DNA of 64,000 nucleotides from Diphasiastrum complanatum (GCA_029204225.1 CM055109.1:29698361-29762360); one strand, 5' to 3'; counted from the first letter of the stretch, positions 20,581-31,137 are shown. Notes: a model not told the origin generated them from the letters alone. Numbers and translations are program-made.

Positions 20581-22200
20581 TTCGATGTCACAATGCCTAA
20601 GGGCTATGAAGAAGAAGACCTCTTTGAAGAAGAAGATTTCCAGGCACCTGCTCTATGCCAACCAAGGACAGTACCACTAGTTCCTTCTGTTGTTACCACC
20701 TCCACAACAGTAGATTCTCATGATGCTCTCGATTTAGTCTCAAGCCTTGCGCAAGTGATCCAATCTATGTTGGAAAAGAAAAAAGAAATGGGGCAACGCA
20801 TCTCAGATATGGAATTTAACCAGAAAGTGAATCACCTGGACAAAGAATTGAAGATCGCCAAGCAGCATGAAGCTAAGTCTGAAGTTGAGAAGAAGAAGTC
20901 ACAACAATTGGCTGATTGTCTAGAGGATCATGTTAGTTCCCTGCAGAATGCCTTCACAACCACTCAAAGACCAAGTAGACAGGGCCGTGCATGATGCAAA
21001 GCAACAAGCGCAGCTGCTCCAGGGTCAACTGTAGATGGCTGAACAAGGTTGCACACGTCTCCAAGGTGAATTGAATACGACCACCCTTGAGCATAATGCG
21101 TATCTACAGACGCAAATATCTGATGATCTGGTAACTCCAACAGAAATTGTGTATTTGTTTAAAAAGATTGAAACCTATAAAGTGGCCCTTCAAGGATTCC
21201 AAGGCCACTTTGACAGATTCAAGGGTACAGCTTCAATTGAGTTGGCAAAGGCCAAAGTAACTATCAACGAATATGAAAAGGTTGTCGCTCAGGTGTTGGA
21301 AGCCGAGCCTCAAATTTTAGTTCTGGTCATGCCGCAGTTCTCCCCTCCGCACCAAGCTGATGCACCTATGGTACATGGTTGGATTCGGACATGGACCAGG
21401 GTGGAGCCCCCGACGTCTAAGAAAAACAGCGAATTCCACAGGCAATGCAACCAGGTCCATCTTCATCAAGGACCACACCGTTCTTCAGCATCAAGGACCA
21501 GATCCAGAGCTTTTTAGTGCAACATCCTCATGAGTCCTCGCATGGTGTGGTCCTCAAGTTTAAGACCTCTGAAATAGAGGCCGGCAAAGAGTTGGATAAA
21601 ATACACGCATTGGGAGAGCAGCCAGCTTGGAGAGTTATAGTTTTTGAGAAAACTCCAGAATCCATCACGAGTTATGTGGCCAGCCCTCGCCAATTGCGCA
21701 TAGATCCATATTACGTCCCAATGCCGCGCAAAAAATAAGTGGAAGGATTTGTGATTGGCCATGAACAAAATTATTATCCATACGCTGAACTGGCCAATCA
21801 TCCACCGACCTTACAGTTGGTTTCCACTGGGCACTACAAGCATACCAGCGGGAGTATATACACTCTCCTAATCCCACAGTGAGACAATCGGCGCTCTTTG
21901 CAAAAGATTTGACTCTATTGGCATTCGTGGCAATGCGATGGGATGATTTCCTTTCTCCTTTGGCATTCAATCCGAATAAGCCAATGGTGTCAGACATCAT
22001 TAAGGATCAGCTGCCGGTGGCTAGACTGTATTTCCGTGCCGCAATGATGGGAGGCTCCTGGAAATCTCGATTCACAGCTTGTACAATTTCAAAATGGATC
22101 GCCGGAGCCCACCGTTGTTTTTTGCCGCACAATTTAGATTTCAACACTACCCGACTCGGTTTCATGGAGAATGTGCAGTATCATTTAATAAAGATTTGAC
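20581..22200 (+). pseudogene. Gypsy 3' extra ORF (coiled coil plus conserved C-terminal region)
   Basis: Directly after protease, with RT, RNase H and integrase all missing, comes an acidic segment (GYEEEDLFEEEDFQ), then a predicted long coiled coil in two frames (KVNHLDKELKIAKQHEAK, SEVEKKKSQQLADCLEDH, then at 21,035-21,330 TRLQGELNTTTLEHNAYL and further heptads). The C-terminal half has AWRVIVFEKTPESITSY, RIDPYYVPMPRKK (about 21,690-21,735), LLAFVAMRWDDFLSPLAF and LPVARLYFRAAMMGG (about 22,010-22,050). The DPYYVP and ARLYFRAA blocks match NPYYYP and AKLYYHAA in the minus-strand element at 9-11.6 kb. The ORF ends about 60 bp before the PPT. Function unknown. Frames break near 20,995, 21,520 and 21,740. 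Confidence 0.6.
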
Positions 22201-22258
22201 GTGAAGCAAATAAAAGCCCACAATAACTGCATCTCGCAGGTGTCGTGGGACCGCCACC

Positions 22259-22277
22259 AATTTTGGTGGGGGGATAC
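22259..22277 (+). other. Polypurine tract
   Basis: AATTTTGGTGGGGGGATAC just before the LTR. The upstream TGTCGTGGGACCGCCACC resembles the corresponding sequence beside the PPT at 8,969-8,983. Confidence 0.7.
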
Positions 22278-22858
22278 TATTGGAGGGTTTGCGGGATTTG
22301 GCACCTTGCGTGTGTAAGTCCAACTCGATGATCATATAGAGACTTGATTAGTTGAAAGTCAATAAAAGGACTTCAGGCCTTTTTGCGAGACTTTTAATGT
22401 CGCAGGGCCTAAATGTGAAGTTAGTGAATAAAGTTAGGTTTCCCTCCAATTTGGATGGCTCTCACTCTTTTTTAACTTTGAATAGTTAGGAAGGCAGAAA
22501 TGGACCAATAGGATTTAGAGGCCAGGGTCCTCCTCTCTACTATAAAAAGAGACCAACTCGAGTTTCCTACACATGTACATATCCTCATTTCAATAAAGTA
22601 GATTGGCTCTCTTGTAAAATGGATTTATGAATATTCTTACTCTCTATCATTTTTCCTCCATCTCTCATGCTTTTATTGTGTTTTGCTATTTGTTGGATCT
22701 GATTGTTATTGGGATTGCATGCTTTTACACTTTTTATGAGAGAGAAAGGGAGAGAGAGAAAAAGTAAGCTATCTTCATTGTGGATCTAGTGTTAATGGAT
22801 GTAGTGTTAATGCTTAGGATTAGTGAATGGTAGAGTTAGATGTGAATCTTCCATTCAT
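22278..22858 (+). repeat. Gypsy 3' LTR, right end lost
   Basis: Starts TATTGGAGGG (TG of the usual start mutated). It shares blocks with the LTR at 54,599-55,444: GGCACCTTGCGTGTGTAAG versus GGCATCTTGCGCGTATAAG, ACCAATAGGATTTAGAGGCC versus ACCAATAGGATTTTGGGGC, and a TATA box (CTATAAAAAGAGACC near 22,540) in the same place. It is cut by a copia LTR at about 22,859. Confidence 0.7.
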
Positions 22859-23271
22859 GCTGAAATCTGAACTATGTCATCGCTCTCATGGGAACGAATC
22901 TACGCGTGACAACTAACTTCATCTCCTCGATGCTAGATTGATTAGATCTTGGATTCAGATTAGGCAAGGAAAGAAACCCACTACAGTTACATCCTTTTAT
23001 AGAAGGTCCAAACCCTATTTGGCCACTTGGCTTTCCCTCCAAAATGTAAACCCTACTATTTTTGGGTCTAGATTCAAGGTACCCAACATTCAAATTTGAA
23101 TCTACTCAAACTCCACTTCTAACTTTACCACGCTTTCCGAAAGTATTTATTCAATGCAATTTAGACTAATGAACTTTGAAAAGTCAAACTCTAAGTATAG
23201 TATAAAGTTGGCCTCAATTTATCAAATATAGAAATGTAGCAAATATGATTAAACTAGTTGAATCTCTCACA
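22859..23271 (-). repeat. Copia LTR, internally deleted
   Basis: Right end AATCTCTCACA (minus-strand start TGTGAGAGATT). It contains TTTAGACTAATNNACTTTGAA, GAAAAGTCAAACTCTAAGT and CATCCTTTTATAGAAGGTCC blocks shared with the LTRs at 51,289-51,604 and 53,467-54,133. No copia coding sequence adjoins it, so it is probably a solo LTR. Confidence 0.7.
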
Positions 23272-23690
23272 CATCCCCCCCTCCCCCGGGTACCTGCTTT
23301 CCTGGCCCCTGGTGCATCACGGACCCCACCCCCTCCAGGCCGCTGGCCCGTTTGGGGGCGCAGTAGCCCAGAGGGCGCCATGACCGCCCCGCCCCTGCTG
23401 TCCGAACAACAAGGAGGGAAGATTTTCCTTGGATGCAGGAACTGCGCACCCACCTGAGCCAGCGGCGTCCCTACGCCCGAGGAAAATCCTCCCTCCGTAA
23501 GCCAGCGGTGTCCCTGCGCCCAAGGAAAATCCTCCCTCCTCGTTGTCCGGACAATGGAGAGGGAGAAGGGAGGGGGGGTACAAGGGGGGAATGTACCCCA
23601 TGCCCCCTCTCCCTCTTTTTTTTTTTGAATTTTTTTTTCGATTTGGGGGCCCAATGGAATATTGGGCCATTTTTTTTTTCATTCTATGTT
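23272..23690. repeat. GC-rich foldback element
   Basis: A sharp GC-rich island in AT-rich DNA. Arms at 23,399-23,432 and 23,520-23,553 are near-perfect reverse complements over 34 bp (TGTCCGAACAACAAGGAGGG against CCCTCCTCGTTGTCCGGACA). Between and overlapping them lies a 43-bp tandem duplication with a GCCAGCGGCGTCCCTACGCC core (23,458 and 23,501). C-runs at the left are balanced by G-runs near 23,560-23,590. The open frames here are by-products of high GC. Confidence 0.6.
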
Positions 23691-24049
23691 ATTAAAATAG
23701 TTTTTTGAAGGCCTTGAAAAAATAAAGGCCATATTTTCATTTAAATTTTAAATTTGGGCCTTATCATATCATCATTACTATGGGCTAGAGAAGTAGAGCT
23801 AGAGGAGAGTTAGTGGATGGGTTAGAATTGGGAATCTAATTTACACTATTGGATGTGCCATGTCATATAAACCATTCTATCTGAATTGTCACTCTCTTAT
23901 TCGTACACATGTCGTAATTAACACTAATTATAATTAGTGAAGAGGCCCTTTTTGAGTCCAAAAAGGACGTTAATGCATAAATTTGAAGTGATACTAGTTC
24001 ATATAGACAAGAAAGTTTCTACAACATAACCAATGTGAAGAATTGAAAA
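23691..24049. other. AT-rich sequence without recognisable features
   Basis: No gene. It may include part of the U3 of the LTR that follows, because weak similarity to the outer part of the LTR at 25,781-26,420 extends left of 24,111. Confidence 0.3.
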
Positions 24050-24767
24050 AGATTATCTATGTTAGATATAGGGGTCTTATGTTTTTTATATCAAGCATCT
24101 AGGTGTAGGATGTTGATAGGACCAAATTTGGCATAGATGGCAAATTACCCATTTCCACTTGTAATGTCACTATTTAGCCAAAATAGAGTAAGAGGCTAAA
24201 CTTGTGCCAATTAGAGTGTAGACAAGTGTAATACTTTTGTTTGATGAAATTTAAGAGGTCCAATAGGATTTAGAGGTGGAACCCGGAGGGGTCCAATAGA
24301 ATTTGAGGTTTGCTTGAAAATGGTCCAATAGAATTTACAGGTGAATGGATCAATGGTCCAATAGGATTAAGAGGTGGCAAAAGTGTGGTCCAATCATAGT
24401 TAAGCATAGTGGTATCTTGTGGATCTACTAGTATCATTGTACTTCTCATTTGGATCTAATTGATTTTGACGTTGAGTGGATTTTGTGAGTAATTGGTTTT
24501 CTAGCTTTCTCTCTCTACCCCAGAGCTCATGATGATTTTCGTCCTCTACCCTAGGAGAGCAGCTTGTTTTTACTTAGATTATTTTTGGAACACTTCCCAA
24601 ACGTGTGAGTGAGAGTTGGAAGTGATTGAATGCATGTAGTAGTGTGTTTTTGCCATAGAATCAAAGATAGATCTTGAATCTCAATCTAGTCTTGATCTTG
24701 GTACATCTACACACCTTAGGAGATCACAAGTACATGTGGTGGACAGTCCACACATGTGCAATCAACA
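24050..24767 (+). repeat. Copia 5' LTR (head-to-head pair, left member)
   Basis: Ends AATCAACA at 24,767 directly before a PBS. An inner start TGTTGATAGG at 24,111 would give matching TGTTGAT...ATCAACA ends, but similarity to the right member continues leftward (ATCAAGCATCTAGGTGTAGG), so the true start may be further out. It has four spaced copies of GTCCAATAGGATTTAGAGG-like sequence at about 24,260-24,370. The right member is at 25,781-26,420 in reverse. Confidence 0.65.
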
Positions 24768-24780
24768 TGGTATCAGCGCC
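24768..24780 (+). other. Primer-binding site (tRNA-Met type, variant)
   Basis: TGGTATCAGCGCC directly after the LTR. The usual TGGTATCAGAGC has one base changed. Confidence 0.75.
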
Positions 24781-25239
24781 TACCTAAGGTTACCATGCAT
24801 TTTGATTCATTTAAGTGAAAACTTTTCATCAATCTTGAGCTAGAAATTGTCAAGATCCATTTTCCTAGCTATCTTGTCTAATTTTGGATCAAAAGAGATC
24901 AATAGGGCATTGATTGGGTCTAACCTGGTACTGTACGGGAATCAGGTGCTCAGACACGTGTGAGGAACATCCAATTTCAGATTGAGAGTTCTATCTCATG
25001 CTTGATCCATTTATCTTGCTTGATATCTTGCTTTGAAGCTATTTTTGTCTAGTTTCTGTTGCAATCAGTTTCATTCCATTTGATTGAGCCAATCAGAAGT
25101 TATAAGTTTTTGAAGAGGGTTAGGTAGGGCACCTAGACCAGGGTGGACACATTTGGTTTGGTCAAACGATTGTTTGTTAGATCTCTGTTCACAGTTGTAT
25201 GGTTACCAATATCATTTATAAGTGATCTAGACATTGTTT

Positions 25240-25456
25240 TGAGTCTCAAGGATTCATCAAGGATGAGTCCAAAGTGTGCTTGCTCTTCAAAAGTCTTTAT
25301 GGACTCAAGCAAGCACCAAGATCATGGTATTCAAGACTTAATTCTTTCCTTATCTCACTAGGATTTACTCTTAGTGACTATGATCCTTCCATGTATCTAA
25401 ATTTTGTTGATAGTGGATGTCGTACCCACCTTGATTCAATTGACTATAACCTTTGA
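25240..25456 (+). pseudogene. Ty1/copia reverse transcriptase fragment
   Basis: CLLFKSLYGLKQAPRSWYSR followed by LNSFLISLGF and SDYDPSMYL is the RT segment just upstream of the YVDD box. It ends before the catalytic box. The stretches on either side (24,781-25,239 and 25,457-25,768) carry no recognisable coding sequence. Confidence 0.75.
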
Positions 25457-25768
25457 TTGGAGGATCCAATCACTATGAAATCAATTGCTACACAAACTAG
25501 ACTCTAATAGCTTTGAAACTTGCTATCAAGCTCCAAATTTGGATTTCACATGGAAGGGAACCACCAAAGTGAATTGGGTTGTCCTTCACATGTGTCTGAG
25601 TAGGGAATTCCATACAATGTCAGAAATGATTCAATCCTTATGATGATGAACCCTCTTGATCCAAATTTGCTTGAGATAGCATGGGAGATGCAATCAGCAC
25701 TCTCTAGATCTTGATTTTCATGAAATTTTTGAAACTATGGATGATAGATGCATCAAAAGCTTAGGTAG

Positions 25769-25780
25769 GCTCTGATACCA
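25769..25780 (-). other. Primer-binding site (tRNA-Met type)
   Basis: GCTCTGATACCA is the exact complement of TGGTATCAGAGC and directly abuts an LTR end to its right. Confidence 0.85.
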
Positions 25781-26420
25781 TGTGAAATTTCACGTGTGTG
25801 GGAATGCCCTAATGTGTGAGAATGATATCCTAAGCAAAGCTTATGCACTTTAGATCAACACTAGATTGAAATCCATGATCTATGTCAAAATCTACGACAA
25901 AGAGACAAAGATAGATGCATAGATTGATAACCAAAGTAGTTTCACACATGAAAAAAGTACATCATGAAAATTCTAAGAAAAATTAAGTTCCTCTCCTAGA
26001 GTAGATAGAGAATAGAGTAGTCTGTCCTTAGGTAGAGAGAGAAGGAAAAAACAAGCAAAACTTGTTGCTCTCAAATTGACTCAAAAACTCACTTGATTAT
26101 GATTGGTAATGAAAGTACATATAGAACTCGTGGAGATCCATGCTTCAATCCTATTGGACCCCTCAAACATAGCCTCTCTAATCATATTGGATGAGCGATG
26201 CATCCTTCTTACACTTCTATTGGACCCTTCTTATGAAAATCTCACTTACCCTTTGACTTTTGCCAACACTTTGACTTCATCACTCATCAAACTACATCTA
26301 CACATGTGTCACAAGTCTAACTACCTCGAGTTTTCATCACAATATACTTTTGGCCAAATTGAGGCTTTACATGTGGAATTAACTATTTTGACCTCTATGC
26401 CAATTTTGGCCCTATCAAAG
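25781..26420 (-). repeat. Copia 5' LTR (head-to-head pair, right member)
   Basis: U5 end TGTGAAATTTCACGTGTGTG next to the PBS. Reading the minus strand, the outer part (ATCAAGCATCTTGGTGTAGA, TTGATAGGGCC, GGGTCCAATAGGATTG) parallels the LTR at 24,050-24,767. The outer border near 26,420 is an estimate. Confidence 0.65.
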
Positions 26421-26471
26421 TTCTACACCAAGATGCTTGATACAAAATCTTTATGATTTCCTAAAGTCAAC

Positions 26472-27227
26472 ATGACTAAACTATTTTTACTTTTTCTACA
26501 TGTGGAAACATGCTCCACACATGTGATATTTTCACAAACTAGGAACACAAAAATATCCAAAATATCTTTTGACAAATTTTCACATATTGAAATTTTTACA
26601 TCTCAAAGTTCAAATAAGGCAATTCTAGTTTTGGATGATGCCTATTATATGGACATCTTTCTTGTCATTGATGGCTTAGAGATGTTTCCAAAATATTTTG
26701 AAAGCAAGATATTATGTCATCAAAAGTATGCTCTTGTATATAGTAAGAGCAAAAATGAGTTTGATACTCATAGTTTGAAAATTCATGTTTTTACATGTTA
26801 TGAGGCATTTTGTAAACTTCTCTTGAGATTAAGTGAAGCATCCAAAGAGGACACTTACATCCTTGAGCAAGTGTTTAGCCTCAAGAAGATCAAGATTGCA
26901 TTTGATTTCAAGATTAGATCCATTATGAATAAAGTTCATAGTATGTGGACTAGTCAAGCTAGTGTGCTTAATTTTGATAAACAATACTTTTGCTCATCTT
27001 ATGATCTTGATCTCTATGATCTTTGTGATCTTTATGAGGCATGGAAGCCTCTAATTTTCATCATGGTGCAGCCATCTTCATGCAAATGGTACTTTCAAAT
27101 CAAAGATCATCATCAACAAGCATGGAGGAAGCACATGGATGTAATGGCAAATTGGTGGAATGCTCTTCAAAGATGTTGGCAAATGATTTCTGACATTGAT
27201 CTTGGTTTTCAATCAAAGTTGATCTAA
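26472..27227 (+). CDS. Unidentified 251-residue ORF between inverted LTR ends
   Basis: ATG-started and uninterrupted for 251 codons in AT-rich DNA, which is longer than expected by chance here. It is rich in Lys, Phe, Leu and Ser, with blocks such as DDAYYMDIFLVIDGLEMF, CYEAFCKLLLRLSEASKE, SSYDLDLYDLCDLYEAW and HHQQAWRKHMDVMANWW. No signal peptide, membrane segment or known motif was recognised. It starts about 50 bp beyond one LTR and its last ~50 bp overlap sequence shared with the LTR end at 27,295. It may be captured sequence, part of a long LTR U3, or fortuitous. Confidence 0.3.
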   Translation: MTKLFLLFLHVETCSTHVIFSQTRNTKISKISFDKFSHIEIFTSQSSNKAILVLDDAYYMDIFLVIDGLEMFPKYFESKILCHQKYALVYSKSKNEFDTHSLKIHVFTCYEAFCKLLLRLSEASKEDTYILEQVFSLKKIKIAFDFKIRSIMNKVHSMWTSQASVLNFDKQYFCSSYDLDLYDLCDLYEAWKPLIFIMVQPSSCKWYFQIKDHHQQAWRKHMDVMANWWNALQRCWQMISDIDLGFQSKLI

Positions 27228-27295
27228 AGTGCAAAAGCATTGCTTAGGAGATCAATTTCACACATAGGGCATTCCCACACGTGTGAATTTTCACA
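27175..27295 (+). repeat. Copia LTR U5 end, inverted relative to 25,781
   Basis: About 120 bp match the reverse complement of 25,781-25,900, including GTTGATCTAAAGTGC, GCTTAGGAGATCA, and AGGGCATTCCCACACGTGTG (27,266-27,285). It ends TTTTCACA. No PBS follows, so this is a solo or truncated LTR. Confidence 0.7.
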
Positions 27296-27319
27296 TGAAT
27301 TCATTCCATGAGATTAAGG

Positions 27320-27980
27320 TCTGATCATTCTAACCTTGCCAAGCATTGTGGATTTGCAAGAGATTTTGGTGAATGAGGAGTTTAGGCTTCAAGGTGATGC
27401 TTGTTTCATTACAAAGGAAGAAATCTTCATTGCTAGGGGCAATAGACAAGGTAGACTTTTCAAGCTGATGCTTTTGTTATGGCTAACAAAAATGGTGGAA
27501 TGGAAAAGGATATTGGTCTCAACTTTTCAAAGTTGCCTTTTAGCATCAATAAGATTGGGGGATCTTATGAAAAGTCTAACAAGCTTCCTTATGCTAGATC
27601 TAGGTCAAGATCTAATATGCTTCTTGGAGATGTTCATCTTTGTGCTAACTTAGCTAGCTATGAGGATAGTGATGGTTATTCAAAGGTTCTTCATGGAAAG
27701 TGCAAGCACGCAAAAGGTAAGGAAAGAGCTAACTTCATAAATGGAGGTGGTAAAGGTTCACCCTTGAAAAAAGTTGTTGCTAATAATTTCTTTGATCATA
27801 TGGAAAAAAAATGTTGCTAGGTGCATGCATGAAGGAGGTGGTTCTTCTACATTTTTTTGTGATGAGTCCAAGAAAGTCATTTGTCCAAGTGGAGTCACAT
27901 GTCTTCATAAAGAGAGTAGATCAAATGGTTCTATCATGAGACTTGGTGAGGGACATAGTCACAAGTCAAAAAAAAGATAA
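27320..27980 (+). pseudogene. Ty1/copia gag and pre-integrase fragment, internally deleted
   Basis: Matches the element at 32.1-33.7 kb: a gag tail (VDLQEILVNEEFRLQ) is joined directly to GDACFITKEEIFIARGNRQG, so about 590 bp holding the zinc knuckle and protease are missing. After a frameshift it continues with GLNFSKLPFSINKIGGSYEK and HGKCKHAKGKERANFINGGG to a stop near 27,820, with later similarity to about 27,975. Confidence 0.75.
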
Positions 27981-30900
27981 GTATGTGAATAGAAACTAAA
28001 ATAACGTTTTGCTCCCATATGGCCTCGAGGAACTTCTAGACTTTGAAAATTATTCTTGGTTTAATCTAGGAACTTCTCTAATGACAAATAGAAAATAATA
28101 GACACATTATGTGACCTTTTATAGATATAGCTATGGATTTACTTCAAATTTCATCAAGCAACATAGAGTTTGACTTCTTTCTTTCTAGAACATGGCTAAT
28201 TCCATGAATCAAGTGATATTTTGACATCCATCTATGTACTACATAAAAATCAGAGAGAGTTTATACCATTTTATAAACTCCTTGATTTTACATGCAAGAT
28301 CATGTGAAATGTGAAATGTGAAATGTGAATTGATTGTCATTAGCTATTACTAACATTTCCATGGCATGGATTTTGAATTCTCTACAAAGCACCTATCTCA
28401 AACTCTAATAATCACATATAACAAATATAACAATATTACAAAAAAAGTCTTGTGCACGAGAAGCTATGAGTGCTTCTCCTCAAAAGATTAATTTTTTGAA
28501 TTGTAAAGTGACATTCAAAATTGTATACTATTCTATGTCACCCTCTCTGAAGAAAGAAATTTGTGTCCATAGGTTCCAAAAAGTGCCTCAATTTGTTACA
28601 AACCACATTTAGTACTCTTATTTGCATCAAAGTTGTAGTGCCAAATAATGATTCTTACAATTGGAACCAACCATACTTTGTATTGTACGATATTTATTTC
28701 TATCACTAGAATCATTGGTTGTGTCGGCTGACTTAAGACTCATTCTATTGCAAATGGCCAGTGTGGAACAAAATCAATACAAACAACAAGGCAAATCGTG
28801 TCGACCTATTTTGCATAAAACACATACATGGTAATATTTCATTATACATGGAACAAGAGTAGCATAAGGTTTTTTTTTGGGGTTTAGACATAAACATTAC
28901 ATGTTAAAAACAAAGCACTTTGCAAAATTTCCCTTACCATTAATGTTAGTACCCACCATATTTCACCTTGCTCAAATTAGTAAACATTTTGGGCTTGCAA
29001 AAGTTAATCATAAAACTTTCTTTTAAGCCAATATTATTCATCAAATTAACAAAGCAAAATCACCATTTTTCATAGTTCCTTGTATCATGGATAGCATACC
29101 CATTCCCTTTTCCTATAAAAAATAATATTTTACAAAACAAACCTTAAACATGAGATATAATCTAAAAAGAGAATCAAGTTGTTCTATCACTAAAAACCTC
29201 TTTTGAAGACCTACCTTGAAATGATTGATTAGATCTTCAATAATTTTGGAAAGGGCTTGAAAATTTTGACCAATGATTTCAAGGTTTAAAATCAAGCTTT
29301 TGATCTTGGGAGTTTCATTGACATTCATATGTCTTTTAAGAGGGAATAAGTTCAAAGCACCAATTTAAGTTCAAGCACCATGTATGCTTCATTTTGTTGA
29401 CGTACTTTGTTTTTTAGCTTTTAGTAAATGACCTCCTCATGTACTCTTATTTGAAGTTTTACTAAATTCTTAGAGTAAAAAAAGATTCAAAATAAATTAG
29501 GCTTTGATTATTACATATAGATATCTTTAAATATGCAAATACAACCAATAACCTCCTACAAACATGAATAAATGAGAATAATCTCTAACAAATATAAAGT
29601 AAATATATCACTTTCTTTTGTGTACTGATGATTATGAATATGTACAAAGTTTACAGATATTGATATGTTTCCAACAAATAACTAAACTATCGTTTGCCTT
29701 TTTTGTTTCTCCCAAAACTACTAAGTATTACAATGAACCTTTGATTTACAAAAACCAAAATTCCACCATTACAAAATGTTCCATTTCAGCGAGGCTTAGT
29801 CATCATGCGATGAATAAAAAAAAGTATCTAAATCTAAAACATTAGGTATATTTGCCTCATTCATTCTCCGTAGATGCTATACAATTCATTATTGTTGCCT
29901 CACTCACAAGAAGGTATGCTATAATTGTAGCTGCACAAATGATCAAAGATTCGTTCAATAAATTTCATTACAAAAACCAATTGAAACAAAATCCAACTAA
30001 GGTATTTTATCAACAAATATATGCTTCAAAATGTAATGAGTAGTCATTTTTTCATTCTAGTCATTCTCCATTCTATCTCCTCAAATGTACACAAGCATAG
30101 AGCCCACAATAATAAGCTTTCATATTGTGGGTGTTGTAATGCTTCTCAATCATACATTTTTGGTCTTTCCTCCTGAACATTTCAATAAAGTGTCTAGTTT
30201 GTGCTTAAGAATATTGTACGAGGACAATTTTAACTCTAGAATATTCATTTCACCTGAAGATAAGTTCCAAAATATGGTATATTGGCAAGTGATCTGCATT
30301 GAATTTTCCAAGGGGAGAAAGTCCTAAAATGAATTCCCCTTTGTATCTAAACCACCCAATTTGGTAGTGATTTGTATCAAAATTGCTACATAGTTTTTAA
30401 CAATCTTGATAAACTTACAAAATTATTGAGAGAATCTTGTAACATGTCTCCCATATGAATTTAGTGTCAGTCCCTTGCCACCAAAGTCACTTATTTTTGT
30501 GAAAAAGATAGTGAAAAAGAAATGAGGAGATAGAGATAAAAACAAAGAGAAAGGAACAACAATTGAGTTGTTGCTTGAGGCGGTCTTTTTGGAACTCAGA
30601 GAAGAAGAGAAAAATGAAAATGTGTTATGGTATGAGATAGTTGACTTAATCTTCTGCGACTATGTCGAATGAGAAAAAGCAAATGAAAAGAAGAAATGGC
30701 AAAGAAAATAATGATGCAAAACAATGAACGGAAGGTGAGTCAATATTTTTTTAATGGCTTTTTTTTTGCATTTTTTTTTTCTGGAATTCAAGCTCAATCA
30801 CTGCATGCATAGATTGCATGTTTGAAATTTGGTTTTGCAAAGAGTTAATGGGCTAGACTAATTGTAGTTGGTCCAACTTAGATAGAGGTTTTGGTATTGA

Positions 30901-31014
30901 GGTTCCTTCACCAGAGGATACGATAGGTTCCACAATGTACTAAGGGAGGCTTGCTGAAAAATCTGGCAAAAGTTTAGTAGCAAAAAGGCCTAGAAGTCGG
31001 TGTTTGCATCTCAA
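27981..31014. other. AT-rich region with no recognisable genes
   Basis: Only short, compositionally biased frames. Small local features are a (GTGAAAT)4-like run near 28,310-28,330 and poly-T/poly-A tracts. It probably contains old transposon sequence beyond recognition. Confidence 0.5.
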
Positions 31015-31125
31015 TTTGTGTGTAGATGCTGATTTTTCTACATTGGTGAGATTGGTAGTGTATTTCTCTTTCTAACCAAAGATCATTCAAGTAGATTGGA
31101 TCTTAAGGATCTAAAATCTTTCACA
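31015..31125 (+). repeat. Copia LTR U5 end
   Basis: TGTGTAGATGCTGATTTTTC, CAAAGATC and a TTTCACA end match the U5 of the LTR at 53,467-54,133 (reverse complement). The outer part of the LTR is not recognisable to the left. Confidence 0.7.
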
Positions 31126-31137
31126 TGGTATCAGAGC
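31126..31137 (+). other. Primer-binding site (tRNA-Met type)
   Basis: TGGTATCAGAGC immediately after the LTR end. The leader from here to about 31,650 is also present in reverse at 6,640-7,064. Confidence 0.9.

Noticed and set aside
21514-22000. Minus-strand ORFs of about 95-111 residues
   Set aside because: Shadows of the plus-strand gypsy 3' ORF.
23214-23708. Overlapping open frames on both strands in the GC-rich island
   Set aside because: High GC removes stop codons; no protein motif, and all frames are open at once.
25781-27295. A 1.5-kb DNA transposon with ~31-120-bp terminal inverted repeats
   Set aside because: A tRNA-Met PBS adjoins the left end and the repeats match U5 ends of copia LTRs, so inverted LTR ends explain them better; not fully excluded.
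29113-30327. Short ORFs in the AT-rich region
   Set aside because: Composition-driven, no recognisable domain, no supporting context.
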